64,000 nt of DNA, from the NCBI GenBank assembly GCA_028551475.1, contig CM052359.1, positions 11,657,583 through 11,721,582 on the forward strand, in the 5' to 3' direction. The stretch's first letter is position 1, and every line of letters begins with the position of its first letter. The notes beneath the pieces were generated by a model, which was not told the DNA's origin, made no database searches, and worked only from the letters and a program-made list of their open reading frames with translations. The position numbers were made by a program, and so were the translations under genes. The DNA comes from Casuarina equisetifolia (lineage: Eukaryota > Streptophyta > Magnoliopsida > Fagales > Casuarinaceae). Below, piece after piece: positions 44,189 through 57,065 of this stretch.

Positions 44189-47100
44189 TGTCTTTTTTCT
44201 GTGTAAATAGCAGCTGGGGGTTTTAAACCTAGGACACTTTGATCGAAATGGCATCAGCTTTCCGCCTGCTGGGCTGGGTTTAGATGGAGACACTTCTTAT
44301 TATTGTTTTCAGAGTTGCGAAGTTTATCATCAGTTGCACTTCTTGCATTGCATGGTTAGGGATACTTCCTGCATGCGATGTAGTAATCTTTATGAATTAT
44401 GAATGGCGTCAGTAGTCCTTTGTATACAAGCTAAATGAGAGGGAATATAGAACACTGAACGTTAAACAATGCTTGTTTCTCTAGATACTCTTAATTGAAT
44501 TTCCATGGTAAAGAATTCTGGTTGGAAAAATTGAGATGAAAAATAAAGAATGAAAGGATGGGAGAAAGAAGAAAACAAGAAATCAACTAGAGTTATCCGT
44601 TATAGTTACAAGGTACCACCTAGGATTTCTTGTAGGAAATAAAATGAACAACTATGGTGTGTTACCACTAATAGTAAGTGCAGTACATTTGATACCAATG
44701 TATATGATGGTACATAATATCACAACTGCATAGGATTGAATTTCACGTGTTATGTTAAGGCATGGGTTAAGTACGTGATAAAGTTTAAATATGAGTTACC
44801 AACCCACAGAAGTTAACCATGCACTTAGGCTTTTAACTTATGCATTAATATGACACTGTGACTTCTTGCATGTAACTTTTTTTTTCCTTCTTTTCTCTCT
44901 TTTTTTTTTTTTTGCCCCCAAAAAATCTTAGCTGGTGTTAGCCCAATAGTTTGTTTGATTTGACCTCTCTTATATGTGAGCTGTATCTAGGTCTCTTCTA
45001 ACCTGAAAATAAATTGAACTAAAACTCAGTAATTGTATTTTAACCCAAACTTCTTTCTTGACTTGAATGTTTGTAGCTTAAGCTGTAGATAGCATGTTTC
45101 TTTCAGTTTTGGAAAGCATCTTTTTTTCTTATCAAATATTACACGAAATTTAGGTAGAATATCGCAGCAAAAGAAATTCTAGGGAGCAATATCTTAGCCA
45201 TTTTCCTTAGTTTTAAACCTAGAAGCAATCTGTCTTTCAATTTTTACCCTTTTTTCTTTGTATAAAAATCATCAGCCTTCCTGATGAGGAGTAACTGCTT
45301 TCCACACTTGACACCCAGGTTTAACCTCTTCCTGAAAGGTTTCCTACATTTAAACAAAGGTTGGTTCCAGTTGAGCTATAGCCTCACTGGAGGCTAGAAT
45401 GATGATACGGGGGGCATCTGAAATGACTTCCCTGCCCAGAGAGAAAAGAAAATGGGGATCCCTGATAATTTCCTTTTCTAAACTTTTTTGGAACTTAGTT
45501 AGGCTGCATCTTTAGACTACTTAAATGGAACTGCTTTGAAGTTATAAGTTAAAAGGTGTAAATTGCTTTCGAGTGACTAATCTTAAAAGCATATTTGAGT
45601 CATGAGAAGATGCTTCTGAGTAATTTTGAATGCTTGATAAACCGTAGCAGTTGGCATTCTATCAACTGACAAAATTGCTGCATGTGCGGTCAAACCATAT
45701 GAATCGCTGGACTGGGAGGTATTTGATAATGGCCATTGCTTTATCTAGTTTTGGCTGTTCCTACCTGATGCGACCGCATCACTACCTTTAAAGAATCGGA
45801 GCCGATGTTGTTGAAGAAAGGATAAAGTACGATTGAGTTGTTGTGTATTTAGCTTTTTTCGTGACTTTGACTCTTTTTTTTTTTCATTAGCTCGGTGCCA
45901 GATAAATGACTGATTCTTATTTGTTTGAGGTAGTGCTTTTGTGTTGGGAATAACCGATGTTTGCAAGTGGAAAAGTTGCATTATTCTTTGAAAAATTTCC
46001 TCTACTAAATCTGTGTGCGCGGGGGCATTCAGTAAACTGCAGCTTTGTGGCCAAACTGTCTGATACGTGTAAAAATTCATGCTTTATCTAATTGCCACTC
46101 TTGCTCACATTCTTAAGGAATTGGAGCTTATGATACTAAGAAAAGCTTCTTTGTGGTCTAAATACTGTTGGGTTCCAGGTTATTTGTTTGAAGTAGTCTA
46201 CCATGTTCACAAATTATGAAGTCACTCGTCGCTGGAAGTATTCTTCTGTGAAATTGATCATTTCTGCAACCTTGCTTGATACTAATCAACACTTCGTTGT
46301 GGTAGATTCTTCTTGAGGTTAGAATACTGTGAGACTATGTAGATGTATAGACCAAGATTTTTTATGCAAACGTTGTGGTGTTTCCTGGTTTGATAGAGTA
46401 GCACAAGTTATTTTGGCATATTCTTTTGATGCCAGGGCCTCCCAATGATAGCCATGTTGATTTGTTTTTATATGTGAGGAGCAGTTAACTGTCTCCAACT
46501 CAAGTTTTTGGGGATAGAAGATATTGATGAGGTTATTGCTCTCAAGATGCCTATTTATCTCCAAATGTTTGTAGTCTATAGTTTTGTCACCGTTCCATCC
46601 GTTCAAAAATTCGGCACCAGCTACCGAGTCGACAGAAAGAACATGAACTTTGACCAAGGATGTTGTTTTCTTTAGTGTGAGGATGAAGCTCGAATCTTTT
46701 GTAGGGACAAGAAGTTGAACTTTGGTATTCCTTTTTCCTTTTGTGAAAGTTGGTTATACAAAAACTGAAACAATTTTCTCAAAGGGGCTTCAACGAGAAT
46801 CCTCTTCTGAAGTTAACGTTTTTTGTGTAGTTACTTCTTCAACAATGGATATCAAGTCATCCACACTTTTTGAATATGTTTCAAATCAAACACCGGGGAA
46901 ACGCGTGAATCTTGTTCCAAAAGTGCATGCCCACATGTTAGAGAGAGATTTTCGCCCCGATTTTCATTTTGTTTATGACGAATTATTTTATTTTGATTTC
47001 AATGATTTTCATTAGGTTTGTAACCAATTTCTTATTTTGAATTTTAAGTGAGTAAATCATCGTATTTTTTTCAAGGGGGAAAATCAAGTGAAAAGAGGAA

Positions 47101-47648
47101 ATTTTTAAGGTTTCTGTGTCTTCTGTTTTTGTGTTTTCTGGCCAAATGCCCCGTCGATCCTACTTTTCTAAGTGATCTTTTCACATAATTGCATGCTAGG
47201 AAGTTCATAATTTTGAAGTTTTGGTAATCTAGTAAGATTCATGCTTCTAAAAGTTCAACTAGAGATAGCCATGAAAGAAAAGAGAGAAAATCATTAGCAG
47301 ATCAAAGTTGACCTGACTAGCAATAATTTGCAGAGTCTTCAAGTTGTAATCTTTAATATTAAGGGATGGTTTGATGCATTGATAAACTTTATTGCCCTTA
47401 AGTTAAGTGAAATGGACAAAATCTGTATTCATTGATCTTTGTCCATTGATTTTTCTTTTTTATAATTGTACACTTGGTGAGATTTAAATTAGGTATGACT
47501 GAAAATCTATTTTATGGAAGCTCTTATAAATTTTAAGAAATGAATAATTATCCATATTTTCCTTAAATGAATTTCTTCGTAGTAATATGGTATTGCATTC
47601 ATGTTTTTAAGTCGAAGGCTATGGCCGTCTAGATTTTGCTTCATGTTG

Positions 47649-47674
47649 ATATATATATATATATATATATATAT
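47649..47674. repeat. (AT)n microsatellite
   Basis: About thirteen AT units, uninterrupted. Confidence 0.9.
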
Positions 47675-48899
47675 AACATTTTTGCTTATTTTTAAAAGAT
47701 AAGAATGAAGTGTTGTTTATTACTCGAAGTGGTTGACCAAATCATCACTTATTCACTTTTTTATTGCTTATGCAATGAATCTCCATTAACTGGAAGATTA
47801 ATTTCGTCCATGTAAGGAAGAAAACCCCACCAAACAATTGTTCTCTTTATGTTGTCGTGGCAGCCATAATATTCTAAAACCCGAGATTGACCTAGCAACA
47901 TGACGTGGTCGTCGATGAGTGGGCAGCTGTATTAAAATACTATACACAACACGTATTACCTTGGTGGCAATTTCGTTGGTGCAGCCCAATTGAGAGTCCG
48001 CTCATGAAAATGAAGCTTTGGAAAACGCGGTTTCTCCAAGTTGTGAAACGGCAGAAGATTCTGTGTGATCTTTGGTACCAGAAATAAAATAAAATAAAAT
48101 ATTACAAAGATTTCTTATTGCTTTTTTGGGCTCCTAATCTTCCTTGTCTGTACTTCCGCTAACATATCCTGGTCTTGTTAAAGTCGGCCGAAGACGTGTT
48201 TCGCATTTTGGAGACTTTGTTTTATATACCAACAATCATAAAAAAAAATTTGTAGCCAAGTGGGTTGTAAATTTTATGTTAGGTGCCGTATATGTAGAGT
48301 ACTTTGCAAAATATATTTGTATTTAAATATTGACTCAAGAATATGAATTTTTTATATATAAAAAAATTGAAAAAATTTAGGTAATGTGAGAAGGGAATAA
48401 GGTCTTTAACTATGAGAGAAAAGATGTTCCTCATTAATTGTTTATGGAAATCATAAAAGTACGTCCCCATCATCCAAAAGCATTAGCTGTTGTAGATTGA
48501 CCACTAAATTGTGTCGACTGTGAAACGATTATGGAAAGGAAAGTCACACATGAGGAGAGCAAAAGTTTGAGGACTTGGAAAATTTTCAAAAGCAGGTTTT
48601 CCACGTGAAACCAGATGTTACTAGCTCTTAGGAGTTACATACAATAAAATAACCAAAGTGGTTTGAATTCCTAACAAATGTTTTAATAATGTTGCCGTTC
48701 TGGACAATTTTACAGTAAACCGAGGAAATTTGAACGGGGCCGGGTATGTCTTGTCGTTGCAGATCATCATTCCTCGTACCAAGCACGACTCCAAAATTTC
48801 TCCACGTAAACCACTTTGCTATCATGCGCGGGAACGTGCTCCTCCGCCTTTGAAGGTTTCAACCGTAATGAATCGTCTTGGCGATTGATGAAAGGGTTT

Positions 48900-48925
48900 G
48901 GAGAGAGAGAGAGAGAGAGAGAGAG
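48900..48925. repeat. (GA)n microsatellite upstream of the PP1 gene
   Basis: Thirteen GA units, 600 bases before the PP1 start codon, next to a long pyrimidine-rich leader region (49070-49500). GA/CT tracts are common in plant promoters and 5' leaders, so a regulatory role is possible but not shown. Confidence 0.85.
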
Positions 48926-49524
48926 CAATTCAAAGGAAAATGACAACCCATGTCCATCATTATTGGCTCACCTCCTACAATTTAACCATCTACTTTATAT
49001 CTTCACTTTGATCCCCAAAGCGCACGCGTCTTTCTCAGCGTCTCTATCTTTCTAGGAGGTGGCCTGGTTTGTCTTCTTATTTTTGTGTGTTTTTTTTTTC
49101 TTGGGTGGGGGAGCGGGGGGTTAGTAGCGTATAAACTCTTTGGTTTCCATTGTTGACCCACTTTCTCTTTCTTCTTCATCTCCTTCAGATTTAAACCTTT
49201 CTGTAAATGCTATAAAAGTTTAAACCTTTTGATTCTTTTCTTTTTTGTCTGTTTGAAGATCTAACACATCCCCCTCTCCTCTCTTACCTCTTTCAGTTTT
49301 TCTTTCGATTGGAAACCTTTGATATTTGATTTCCCCCCCTTAATTTTAAGTCGGAAATTGCTGGGTTCTCTTCTAGACCCTGTTTCTCTTTCGTCTTGCT
49401 CCCCAAAAAAAAATTGGTTGTTTTTCTGCCGTTCTCCGACAAGCTCAGCTTGTGATCCATTTTTCCTGTTTTTAATAGCGACCGTTTTCCCTCTGGCCCC
49501 GTTGGGTGGGATTTGGTTAAGAAG

Positions 49525-51755
49525 ATGATGATGATGACCATGGAGGGGATGATGGATAAGGGAATATTGGATGACATAATACGGAGGCTACTGGAAGGGA
49601 GAAGTGGAAAACAGGTGCAGCTCTCTGAAGGGGAGATCCGTCAACTCTGCGTCAACACCAGGCAAATCTTCCTTTCTCAGCCCAATCTCCTTGAGATTGA
49701 TGTCCCCGTTCGCATATGTGGTCAGCTCTCTCATCCTCTTTCTTGTTTTCTCTGGCGATGACATTGAATTGGGCAATACAGGAATCTTTTACTGTTGTGT
49801 GCATGTCGTGGATGCTCACATATTGTCCTGGATGTACTAGAATGGAGATGAAATGATGGTTGATGGGTTGGGATTCATATAGCTTGGTAAAATTTATGAT
49901 CTTTGATGAATATTAGACGGGCTTTGATAATTCGAAGGATTAGTCGTACAATTCGTTAATTCCAAGGTGTGGCAATCTGGTTGCCTTTGGTTGAACTTAG
50001 TTGCGTGGCTATCTAAATTCTAATTGTGAATGCGCTGTGGATTTATAGGCCGGTTGAAAGGTTAGTTTTTGTCAGTGAGTTGGGGTTGTTTAAATGAATG
50101 TTAAGATTTCTGAGGGTAGAGAGACTGCATTGTGTTTATTTCTATTGCATGAGCAAACTGTTTCTCAATTCATATTCAATAACTAGGATGGAAGTTGATC
50201 ACTATGCTATTCACACTTGCTCTGGATTTTGAGCTTGCAGCATGTTTTTACGGAACAGAGGGCAGAATTTTGCATGAAATACTACAAAATAGCATTCAGT
50301 TTGTATTGATTATGGTTTGTCTGTCCTGCTTTTCTTGATCCTAATATTGCAGGCCTCTTACAGGTGACATACACGGCCAATACCAAGATCTACTTAGGCT
50401 TTTTGAATTCGGTGGCTACCCCCCTGCTGCAAACTACCTCTTTCTTGGTGATTATGTAGATAGAGGCAAGCAGAGCTTGGAGACTATATGTTTGCTTCTG
50501 GCCTACAAAATTAAATATCCTGAAAAAGTCTTCCTGTTGAGAGGGAACCATGAAGATGCAAAGATAAATCGCATTTATGGCTTCTATGATGAGTGCAAAA
50601 GGAGGTTCAACGTCAGGTTGTGGAAAATATTTACGGAATGCTTTAATTGTTTGCCTGTGGCTGCACTCATTAATGAAAAGATACTCTGTATGCACGGGGG
50701 GCTCTCTCCGGAGTTGCAAAATTTGGGTCAAATAAAGGAACTTCCTAGGCCTACTGACATCCCAGATGGTGGTCTCCTCTGTGATCTGCTTTGGTCTGAT
50801 CCTGATCCTAATATTGAGGGCTGGGCGGATAGTGATCGAGGTGTCTCATGTACTTTTGGAGCTGATAAGGTTACTGAGTTTTTGGACAAGAATGAACTTG
50901 ATCTCATATGCCGAGGTCATCAGGTAAGCCAATTTCATTTTGAGCAGGCCCTATCGTACAGCAATAAAATTCTCTTTTTATGTTTTACCTTATAGCAGGC
51001 CCTGGGGTTGGCAGTAGGATCCAACATACTGGAATATGACTAATATATTTTGAAACAGCCATACTACGGAATCCTTACGATGATTGTGACTTCAAAAGTC
51101 TGATCCTGTGGATATCTTTAGTCCTTGTTTCTTTCTATCAAATATTATATTTACTGTAGTAAGGATATCATGAGAAGTATGAATTTACTCAGCATTCAAA
51201 TGCTCCTAGGTTAACAAAGAACTGTGAACGAATACATTGCATTTGATGGTCCTAAGCTTCCTTCTACTACATGCATACAGGCCGTTTAAAATGAAATTAC
51301 TGCTCGGAGCCTGAGCTTCATTTTACTGGTTCTATTTCAGATGTTTCTGAACTTATTGCAGGTGGTGGAGGACGGATACGAGTTTTTCGCTAAACGAAGA
51401 TTAGTGACAATATTTTCCGCTCCAAACTATGGTGGAGAGTTTGACAATGCTGGTGCTCTACTGAGTGTTGATGAATCTTTAGTCTGTTCATTTGAAATAT
51501 TGAAGCCAGCTGATGCTCAACCATCAGGAAGTGGTTCTAGTACGTTACGGAAGAAACTTAAAAAGGTATATTTTCATTTATATTTCTTCCTTTTCTTTCC
51601 CTCTTTGTTATAGTGTTGAACATATATGGTATTGTTATATGTTAATTTTTTGTCTTTTATTTGTCTCCACAATCGAGCATAGATTCTGACCTGAAGTCTC
51701 TGGTCTCTGTTTCTCATATTTCTTTGGATAGCCCCCCAAACCTGGAACCATGTGA
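49525..51755 (+). CDS. serine/threonine protein phosphatase PP1 catalytic subunit (TOPP8-like)
   Basis: The predicted protein has 327 residues. Exons: 49525-49720, 50364-50923, 51362-51565, 51732-51755 (stop TGA at 51753). It removes phosphate from Ser and Thr with a two-metal centre; PP1 binds many regulatory subunits. Metal and catalytic motifs are all present: GDIHGQ, GDYVDRG, GNHE, HGG and the His of RGHQ. Exon 1 has [20 protein letters not shown], which aligns with the plant TOPP N-terminus. The sequence differs from typical PP1 at [16 protein letters not shown] and [14 protein letters not shown], where the usual Cys of NYCGEF is Gly; as far as I recall these are marks of the TOPP8 subgroup. 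The GTG-rich exon 3 start is a clean acceptor (CAG). The final 8 codons come from a short last exon and are the least certain part. Clade identity is from motif memory. Confidence 0.92.
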
Positions 51756-52394
51756 TTTCATGGAGGTTCCTACTGTTCAGATAGGAGGTACAACGAGTGA
51801 TACAGCCGCAACTCATGTTAGAGTTTGAAATATCAATTAGTAGACAGGCTTGGTGAAGGAGAAGCATGACCTCCATAAAATTGGAACTCGTTGCCGACGC
51901 GCTCGCACTTTGAATTGACAACGCATGCTATCCTTTGTGCAGAAAGCAGAGATTTTTTCCTTTTCTTGCAAAAAACCTTTTTGGCCACTTACCGTATTTG
52001 TCATATTGGTTTGCAGTTTGAGTACTGATTGGGAATTGCGTGTTTGATTGTTTTTGAGCAGATTTGTATAGTTGGTCATATATTTTGTCCGTTAAAGAGG
52101 ATACTTACCAGTCAAAAACCTGTTCAAATAGTGGATCACGAGGATGACATCTAATTGAACTGTTGTTTTTGATATTGCCATCAGCATTATGTTCCTTTTG
52201 TTCACTGAATGCAATCAGATAGATAAATGATCCAAATGACATCAGACTTGGGTTTGCCTCTGCCAGTAACTAGAAGCGAATTCTACACCGGCTATCACAA
52301 CGTAGACCCAAAAGAAAGGTAAAAAGGAAAAGGAGAAAAAAAAAAATCATCTTCAAATCTAGAGCCGAGAATGCTAAACATCTAGAGCTCTTAC
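51756..52394. other. PP1 3' region and intergenic sequence
   Basis: It holds the 3' UTR of PP1. A second reading frame in the last exon (51758 to about 51828: [12 protein letters not shown] then TTSDTAATHVRV and a stop) is open but out of phase with exon 3 as I splice it. It may be a chance frame or an alternative splice product. Confidence 0.45.
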
Positions 52395-53374
52395 ACTCAG
52401 CTGTACTAATGAACATCTTTAATACCAGCTATATATTCAAAATGAAAATCAAAACTTGTATAGAAAGAGAGACATTGATTCATTTGCCAGATGTGATGAC
52501 AATTCGCTAGGGATGGGTAACATCTAGTATAATCAATCTTTAAGTCCTACAACCTACTTTCTCTAAATAGAGAAATAAAAAAAATAAAAAAGAACCAAAA
52601 AACATTCATGTGAAGTACTATAAAAAGTTCAAGACCCAAAGGGTAATCTTAAAGAACAAAACTTTAGCTTGTTTATCTGAATGACAACAAAATAACAAAA
52701 GCAAACAAAATTCTTTATCAACACAAGAAGTTGCATAATTTTGACGATTAGCTGTATTAATGAAAATCTCATGATACTAGCTATATATTCAAAATGAAAA
52801 TCAAAACTTTTATTAAAAGAGAGACACTGATTCATCTGCCAAATGTGATGACAATTTGGTAAGGACGGGTAACATCTAGTATAATCAATCTTCAAGATCC
52901 AAAATCTACTTTCTTTGAATAGAAAAATAAACAAGAACCAAAAAGCATTCATGTGAAATACTATAACAAGTTCAAGACCCAAAGGACAATCTGCAAGAAC
53001 AAAACTTAGTTTGCTTATCTAATGACAACAAAATAACAAAAGCAAACAAAAATCATTATCAACACAAGAGTGTGTAAAAGGTACGAGATAAAGGCTGTTC
53101 TGACGATCAGCTGTACTAATGAACATCTCACGACACTAGCTATATATTTAAAGTGAAAATCAAGACTTTTATAGAAAGAGAAAGACATTGATTCGTCTCT
53201 GCCAACTTTAATGACGATTTGCTAGGGAAGCGTAACACCTAGTATAATCAATCTTCAAGACCCAAAATCTACCTTCTCTGAATAGAGAAATAAAAATAAG
53301 AACCAAAAAGCATTCATGTGAAGTACTATTACAAGTTAAAGACCCAAAGGACGGTTTATGTTCACAAAGGAGAA
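52395..53374 (-). repeat. three tandem copies of a roughly 355-bp repeat in the gene's 3' flank
   Basis: Copies begin near 52401, 52750 and 53110. Each has AGCTGTACTAATGAACATCT (or a close form), CTAGCTATATATTCAAAATG, GAAAATCAAAACTTTTAT, AACATCTAGTATAATCAATC, AAGAACCAAAAAGCATTCAT and TTCAAGACCCAAAG. The third copy ends one base before the stop codon of the folate-receptor-like gene (53375), so the unit includes that gene's 3' UTR start. Unit length varies (349 and 359 bp) because of indels. Confidence 0.88.
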
Positions 53375-56300
53375 TCATCTGCTTGCTTTCCTACTTCCTC
53401 GATTACTTTTAAACCTCTTTTCACTCATCTGGGCTTCCAGTTTCCTAGCAGTGCGCTGAATAGCTGCAAGTTTCTGGCGATGGCTATGACTCTTCCTTTT
53501 GCTGCATGGTCAATAACAATTAAGGAGATAAATGCCCTATTTATAAGCGCCATCAGAATTTATTGCAGAAAGGATCACATCAACAAATTACATATGAAGA
53601 TTTAGTTGAAGAAAACAATAACTATTCAAGAAGCTACATATATATTATTTAGTGCCATCTCATAGCATATAAATCTGAGGAGAAAGAACCAACTGAATCT
53701 AATCTCATCTTCTCTGCAACTTTATGATCAAGAAGGGCAGATGTAAAAGAATAAGAAATGAGACATGAATAGGAGTTAAGATGATGAATTAAAAAAATAG
53801 ACAATAAAAATTCTAGGATTGTAAAAATTCAGCACACTTAAAAGAAAATTACGATTAAAACTTGATCCCAAAAGGATGAACTGGTCTGACCTTATAAACA
53901 ATAAACCTGCTGTAAGAACCATTCCGCCCACAGCCCAAGAGACTCTTTCGCTAAATGGCATATCTCTCAATTGTCGTAGGAAATCCTTAAATGCACCTGG
54001 TATTTCTCCTCTCTTGGGCACCTTAGAATGCGAAGCTATCCATGAATCAGAAACGGAATCTAGACTGGCCTTACCACCATAGCAAGATTTTTCTTCTGAG
54101 CTTACGTGAATTTCATCAGACAGACTAACAGTAAAACCCACAGCACGGCAGAGCTCAGTCCCATTAGATACCCATTCAGAAGCCCTACCACAGACAAAGT
54201 CATTTACTCCACAGGGTGCTAGAACCTGGCAGAAAATTTTATCAGGGCACGTTTATCTTATACTTCTAGCATTCATAATGAAAACATTTGATGCAACTTA
54301 TTATGCCACAAATTTCACTAGAAGACTATTCATGGCCCTGACAAATACAAAAAAGAGGATGGCAAAGAACAGTAGATTATATATCCAACCCAAAGCTCTT
54401 GGCTTCCACTTATATGGGCAACAATCTCAACAGGGTGCATTCTTGGACCGTCAACTTGCGATCCTTTCAAACGGACATCCAAAAATATGCGGACCACATG
54501 TTTATCATATCACCACATAAAGGATCTCCCAATTCTATGCAAACAAATCAGGGTAAGTTTCAAAGCCCCAAGAAAAACTTTTCTGCAGCGGTATACACTT
54601 GTTGCCTATTGTCCTGTCCTTTTGATATATTTTTCAGGGATGAAGTGAAAAACTTATCCACAAACCTGAGTCTTTGCATCCATAGAGAAGTATGCATTAG
54701 CACAGGCCTCATAGACTCTGTGACAAAAGGAGCTGCAGATCAGGGGAGGTCCAGGCTGAACACCTACTCGTGGATCACAGACTGAACATTCCAATAGTTC
54801 CCATAAGTGCAAGCACTCTTGGTTGGCTTCTCCTGTTGAAGCCAACCGCCTAACAGATAGCAATGCAGGATGCGTCTGGGCTACATCACAGCAAGTCTTT
54901 TTGCGGAACACCCTGCAAAAGGTCAAATCTTTGGTTCCTTTGCTTACCTTTTTGGGAGGTTTTCCTTCAGACGAGAAAGATGGAAAGCGACCACCTTGGG
55001 AGACACACACACCATCAGGTTTACCTACATTAAAATAGACCTAATGAATTTCAAAACTCCAGTGAGACACAGGAAAACTATGAAGTAAAGTTAACTTCAG
55101 AATGACCAAACTTGATAAATGAAACGGAAGCACTAAGCACTCACCCAGAGTATTTAATGAGGAACTCATTTCACCTAGGTGATTAATTCAAGACTCAAGA
55201 ATAAAAATTAAAATCTACAGAGACGGCTTCCATTGAGCTATAAACATATAAAGTCTAATTGAAATCAGCTATAAACATCTTGTAATTTAACTGTTTTGTA
55301 TTTGAGGCTTCAGTTTCAATTTGATGGATTTAACATATGAATGTTGGCCTATATTGAAGATTTCCATCAGCCTTTCCCTTCATAGATAGTCGACATTATT
55401 GTGCAAATAAAATTTACCCCTCAAACCAAAAGAACGAAAACAAAATCATAATAATAACTGATGGAAGCTGCAAGGTGCCACCTCAAAAGGACGGCTCATA
55501 AGCCATCTTGGTTACAAGGTTGAACTATTGTTGTATTCTTTAGTTATTCTATAAGGATGTAGCTATATTTCTACAGCCATTTCCGTAAAATATCTACCAA
55601 AAAGGTAAATGAAAGTATGAAATTTGAAATGAGTTCATATTCACGTTTCCACTCTGTCAAATTGAAAACTGGGATCTTAAAATTAAAATCAGTAAAGGTA
55701 TAGGAGGAGCCCGTCCAAAATTCCCTAGGGCAACGTTTTGCCCCAAGAGCACTTAGACCCAATGTTATTTCAAATGAGGGGAAGGGGCGGGAAATACCCA
55801 CCCTAGTAAACACATCATAAATTGAAACATCAGCAGAGATAAAAAGGCAAGGCCAATTTAATTGCGGCTCATTTAGGAGAAAAATATAAACTAAAAGCAG
55901 CCAACAAACACTTTTGTAGCATAAACAAAAGCAAGAAGATTAAATTTTCATAAAGCAAGAGATAACAGTTCAGTAAGGAAACGAAGACGCGAATGGCCTC
56001 AAATGCACTCGCTTTTCCAAGCAGTTACTACAGAAAAGATATTTCTTATGGCAGCTAAAATACTCTAAATCTCTTTACCCAATCAACTCATGGGATATAT
56101 TTCCCTTCGCCCACGGCAGCATAACGAAATAAATCCAGGAAAAGGAAAAACGCACCTTCACACATCAAACGTCATATTGCAACCACGTTCCACGTTAAGG
56201 CATCTAAGACTTGCATTTATTACGATATTTTAAATTTAATAAGGACCACAGAAAACAATTCGAACAAGAAAATAACTTTATGACTATAAAAACTCCCAGT

Positions 56301-57065
56301 TTTCCAGGTTGCAGAGAAGTAATAAGATCTCCTATGTTGGGTATTCTTAAGGGCTTTTATCCCAACTAAGAAGCGATGTCGGCTGGATTGTCATCTAACA
56401 TGTGAGTGAACATGCTTCCTGCAAAAACTATATGCCGTGAAAAGATATTACATCTCATTCTTGATCATTTCCCACCAATACTTCTTCTGCACCCGACTAT
56501 GACTCTTAAATTCTTGCTAACTCGGTAGCCAAGAAAACAAAGCTCACCTAAGCTGATACCAAATAACACAATTACTGACCTTAGCTGAGGTAAGGTCTTC
56601 ATTGTTCACAGACTGACAACAAAAAGCAAGGTACTCCAGCACATTCTTTTCCTCTGTTCCTCCGAAGTTGCGCAAGAGCTAGATGAGAAATTCATCTAAA
56701 CTATGCACTCAAATTCTAAACCAAAAATGCCTAATCTTCAACACCGATTAAGGAGTCACAAGAATGGATAAAACACGTTAAACCCAAATGGAAAGAAAAT
56801 AATTAAAACATATATTTTTAGGACCGGACATATATATCTAACTAACTCATAAAAAGAGAAATATATGTTGCATATGAGATTCGCTCACCTATCATAGCAA
56901 GTTTTGATCCCCAAATGATTACAGGTGAAAAACATTTCGTTAGGAAGCTCTAAACTACAAATCTGGAGAAAAGATAGAAACTTGACGAAGAAAGAGAAGC
57001 TTACCAAAGGGAAAGAGGAGGAAAAGACTGAAAATGATGAGAGAAATTAGAAACCAAGAATCCAT
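53375..57065 (-). CDS. folate-receptor-like cysteine-rich membrane protein, 4 exons
   Basis: The predicted protein has 293 residues. Exons on the minus strand: 57065-57005, 55024-54666, 54225-53891, 53501-53375; all borders are GT...AG and phases fit (1, 0, 2). Exon 1 is a signal peptide, MDSWFLISLIIFSLFLLFPF. Exon 2 is rich in Cys: GVCVSQGGRFPSFSSEGKPP, KKTCCDVAQTHPALL, CLHLWELLECSVCDPRVGVQ and CSSFCHRVYEACANAYF, the layout of the Folate_rec domain shared with animal folate and riboflavin binding proteins. Exon 3 has the sequon NGT, CYGGKASLD and a transmembrane helix (VSWAVGGMVLTAGLLF). The basic tail (RKSHSHRQKLAAIQRTARKL) would be cytosolic. The plant ligand is unknown to me. Intron 1 is long (1,980 bp). 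Confidence 0.92.
55025..57004 (-). other. long first intron of the folate-receptor-like gene
   Basis: Only weak features: no transposon coding sequence and no long open frame with a known domain. Frame 55813-55571 on the minus strand is unrecognised. The donor GTAAGC and acceptor AATGTAG borders fit a normal intron. Confidence 0.7.

Larger units (their letters stand above)
43077..48899. other. long intergenic stretch, simple repeats only
   Basis: No gene was recognised over 5.8 kb. Open frames at 45745-46080 (-), 46319-46657 (-) and 46722-47015 (+) lack known domains. It contains a (TTTC)n tract at 44139-44188 and an AT-dinucleotide run at 47649-47674. Poly-T runs occur at 44879-44912. Confidence 0.45.

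Noticed and set aside
46319..47015. Open frames of 112 (-) and 97 (+) codons in the long intergenic region
   Set aside because: No domain in either and no supporting signals; a faint retroelement origin is possible but cannot be shown.
49293..49577. 94-codon minus-strand frame over the PP1 leader
   Set aside because: Antisense shadow of the pyrimidine-rich 5' leader; no domain and no splice support.
50390..50731. 113-codon minus-strand frame
   Set aside because: Complement of PP1 exon 2, whose plus-strand coding is unambiguous.
51574..52079. Minus-strand frames of 115 and 80 codons downstream of PP1
   Set aside because: They overlap the PP1 last intron, exon and 3' region; no recognisable domain.
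54278..54785. Plus-strand frames of 80 and 128 codons
   Set aside because: They lie over an intron and exon 2 of the minus-strand folate-receptor-like gene and are antisense shadows.
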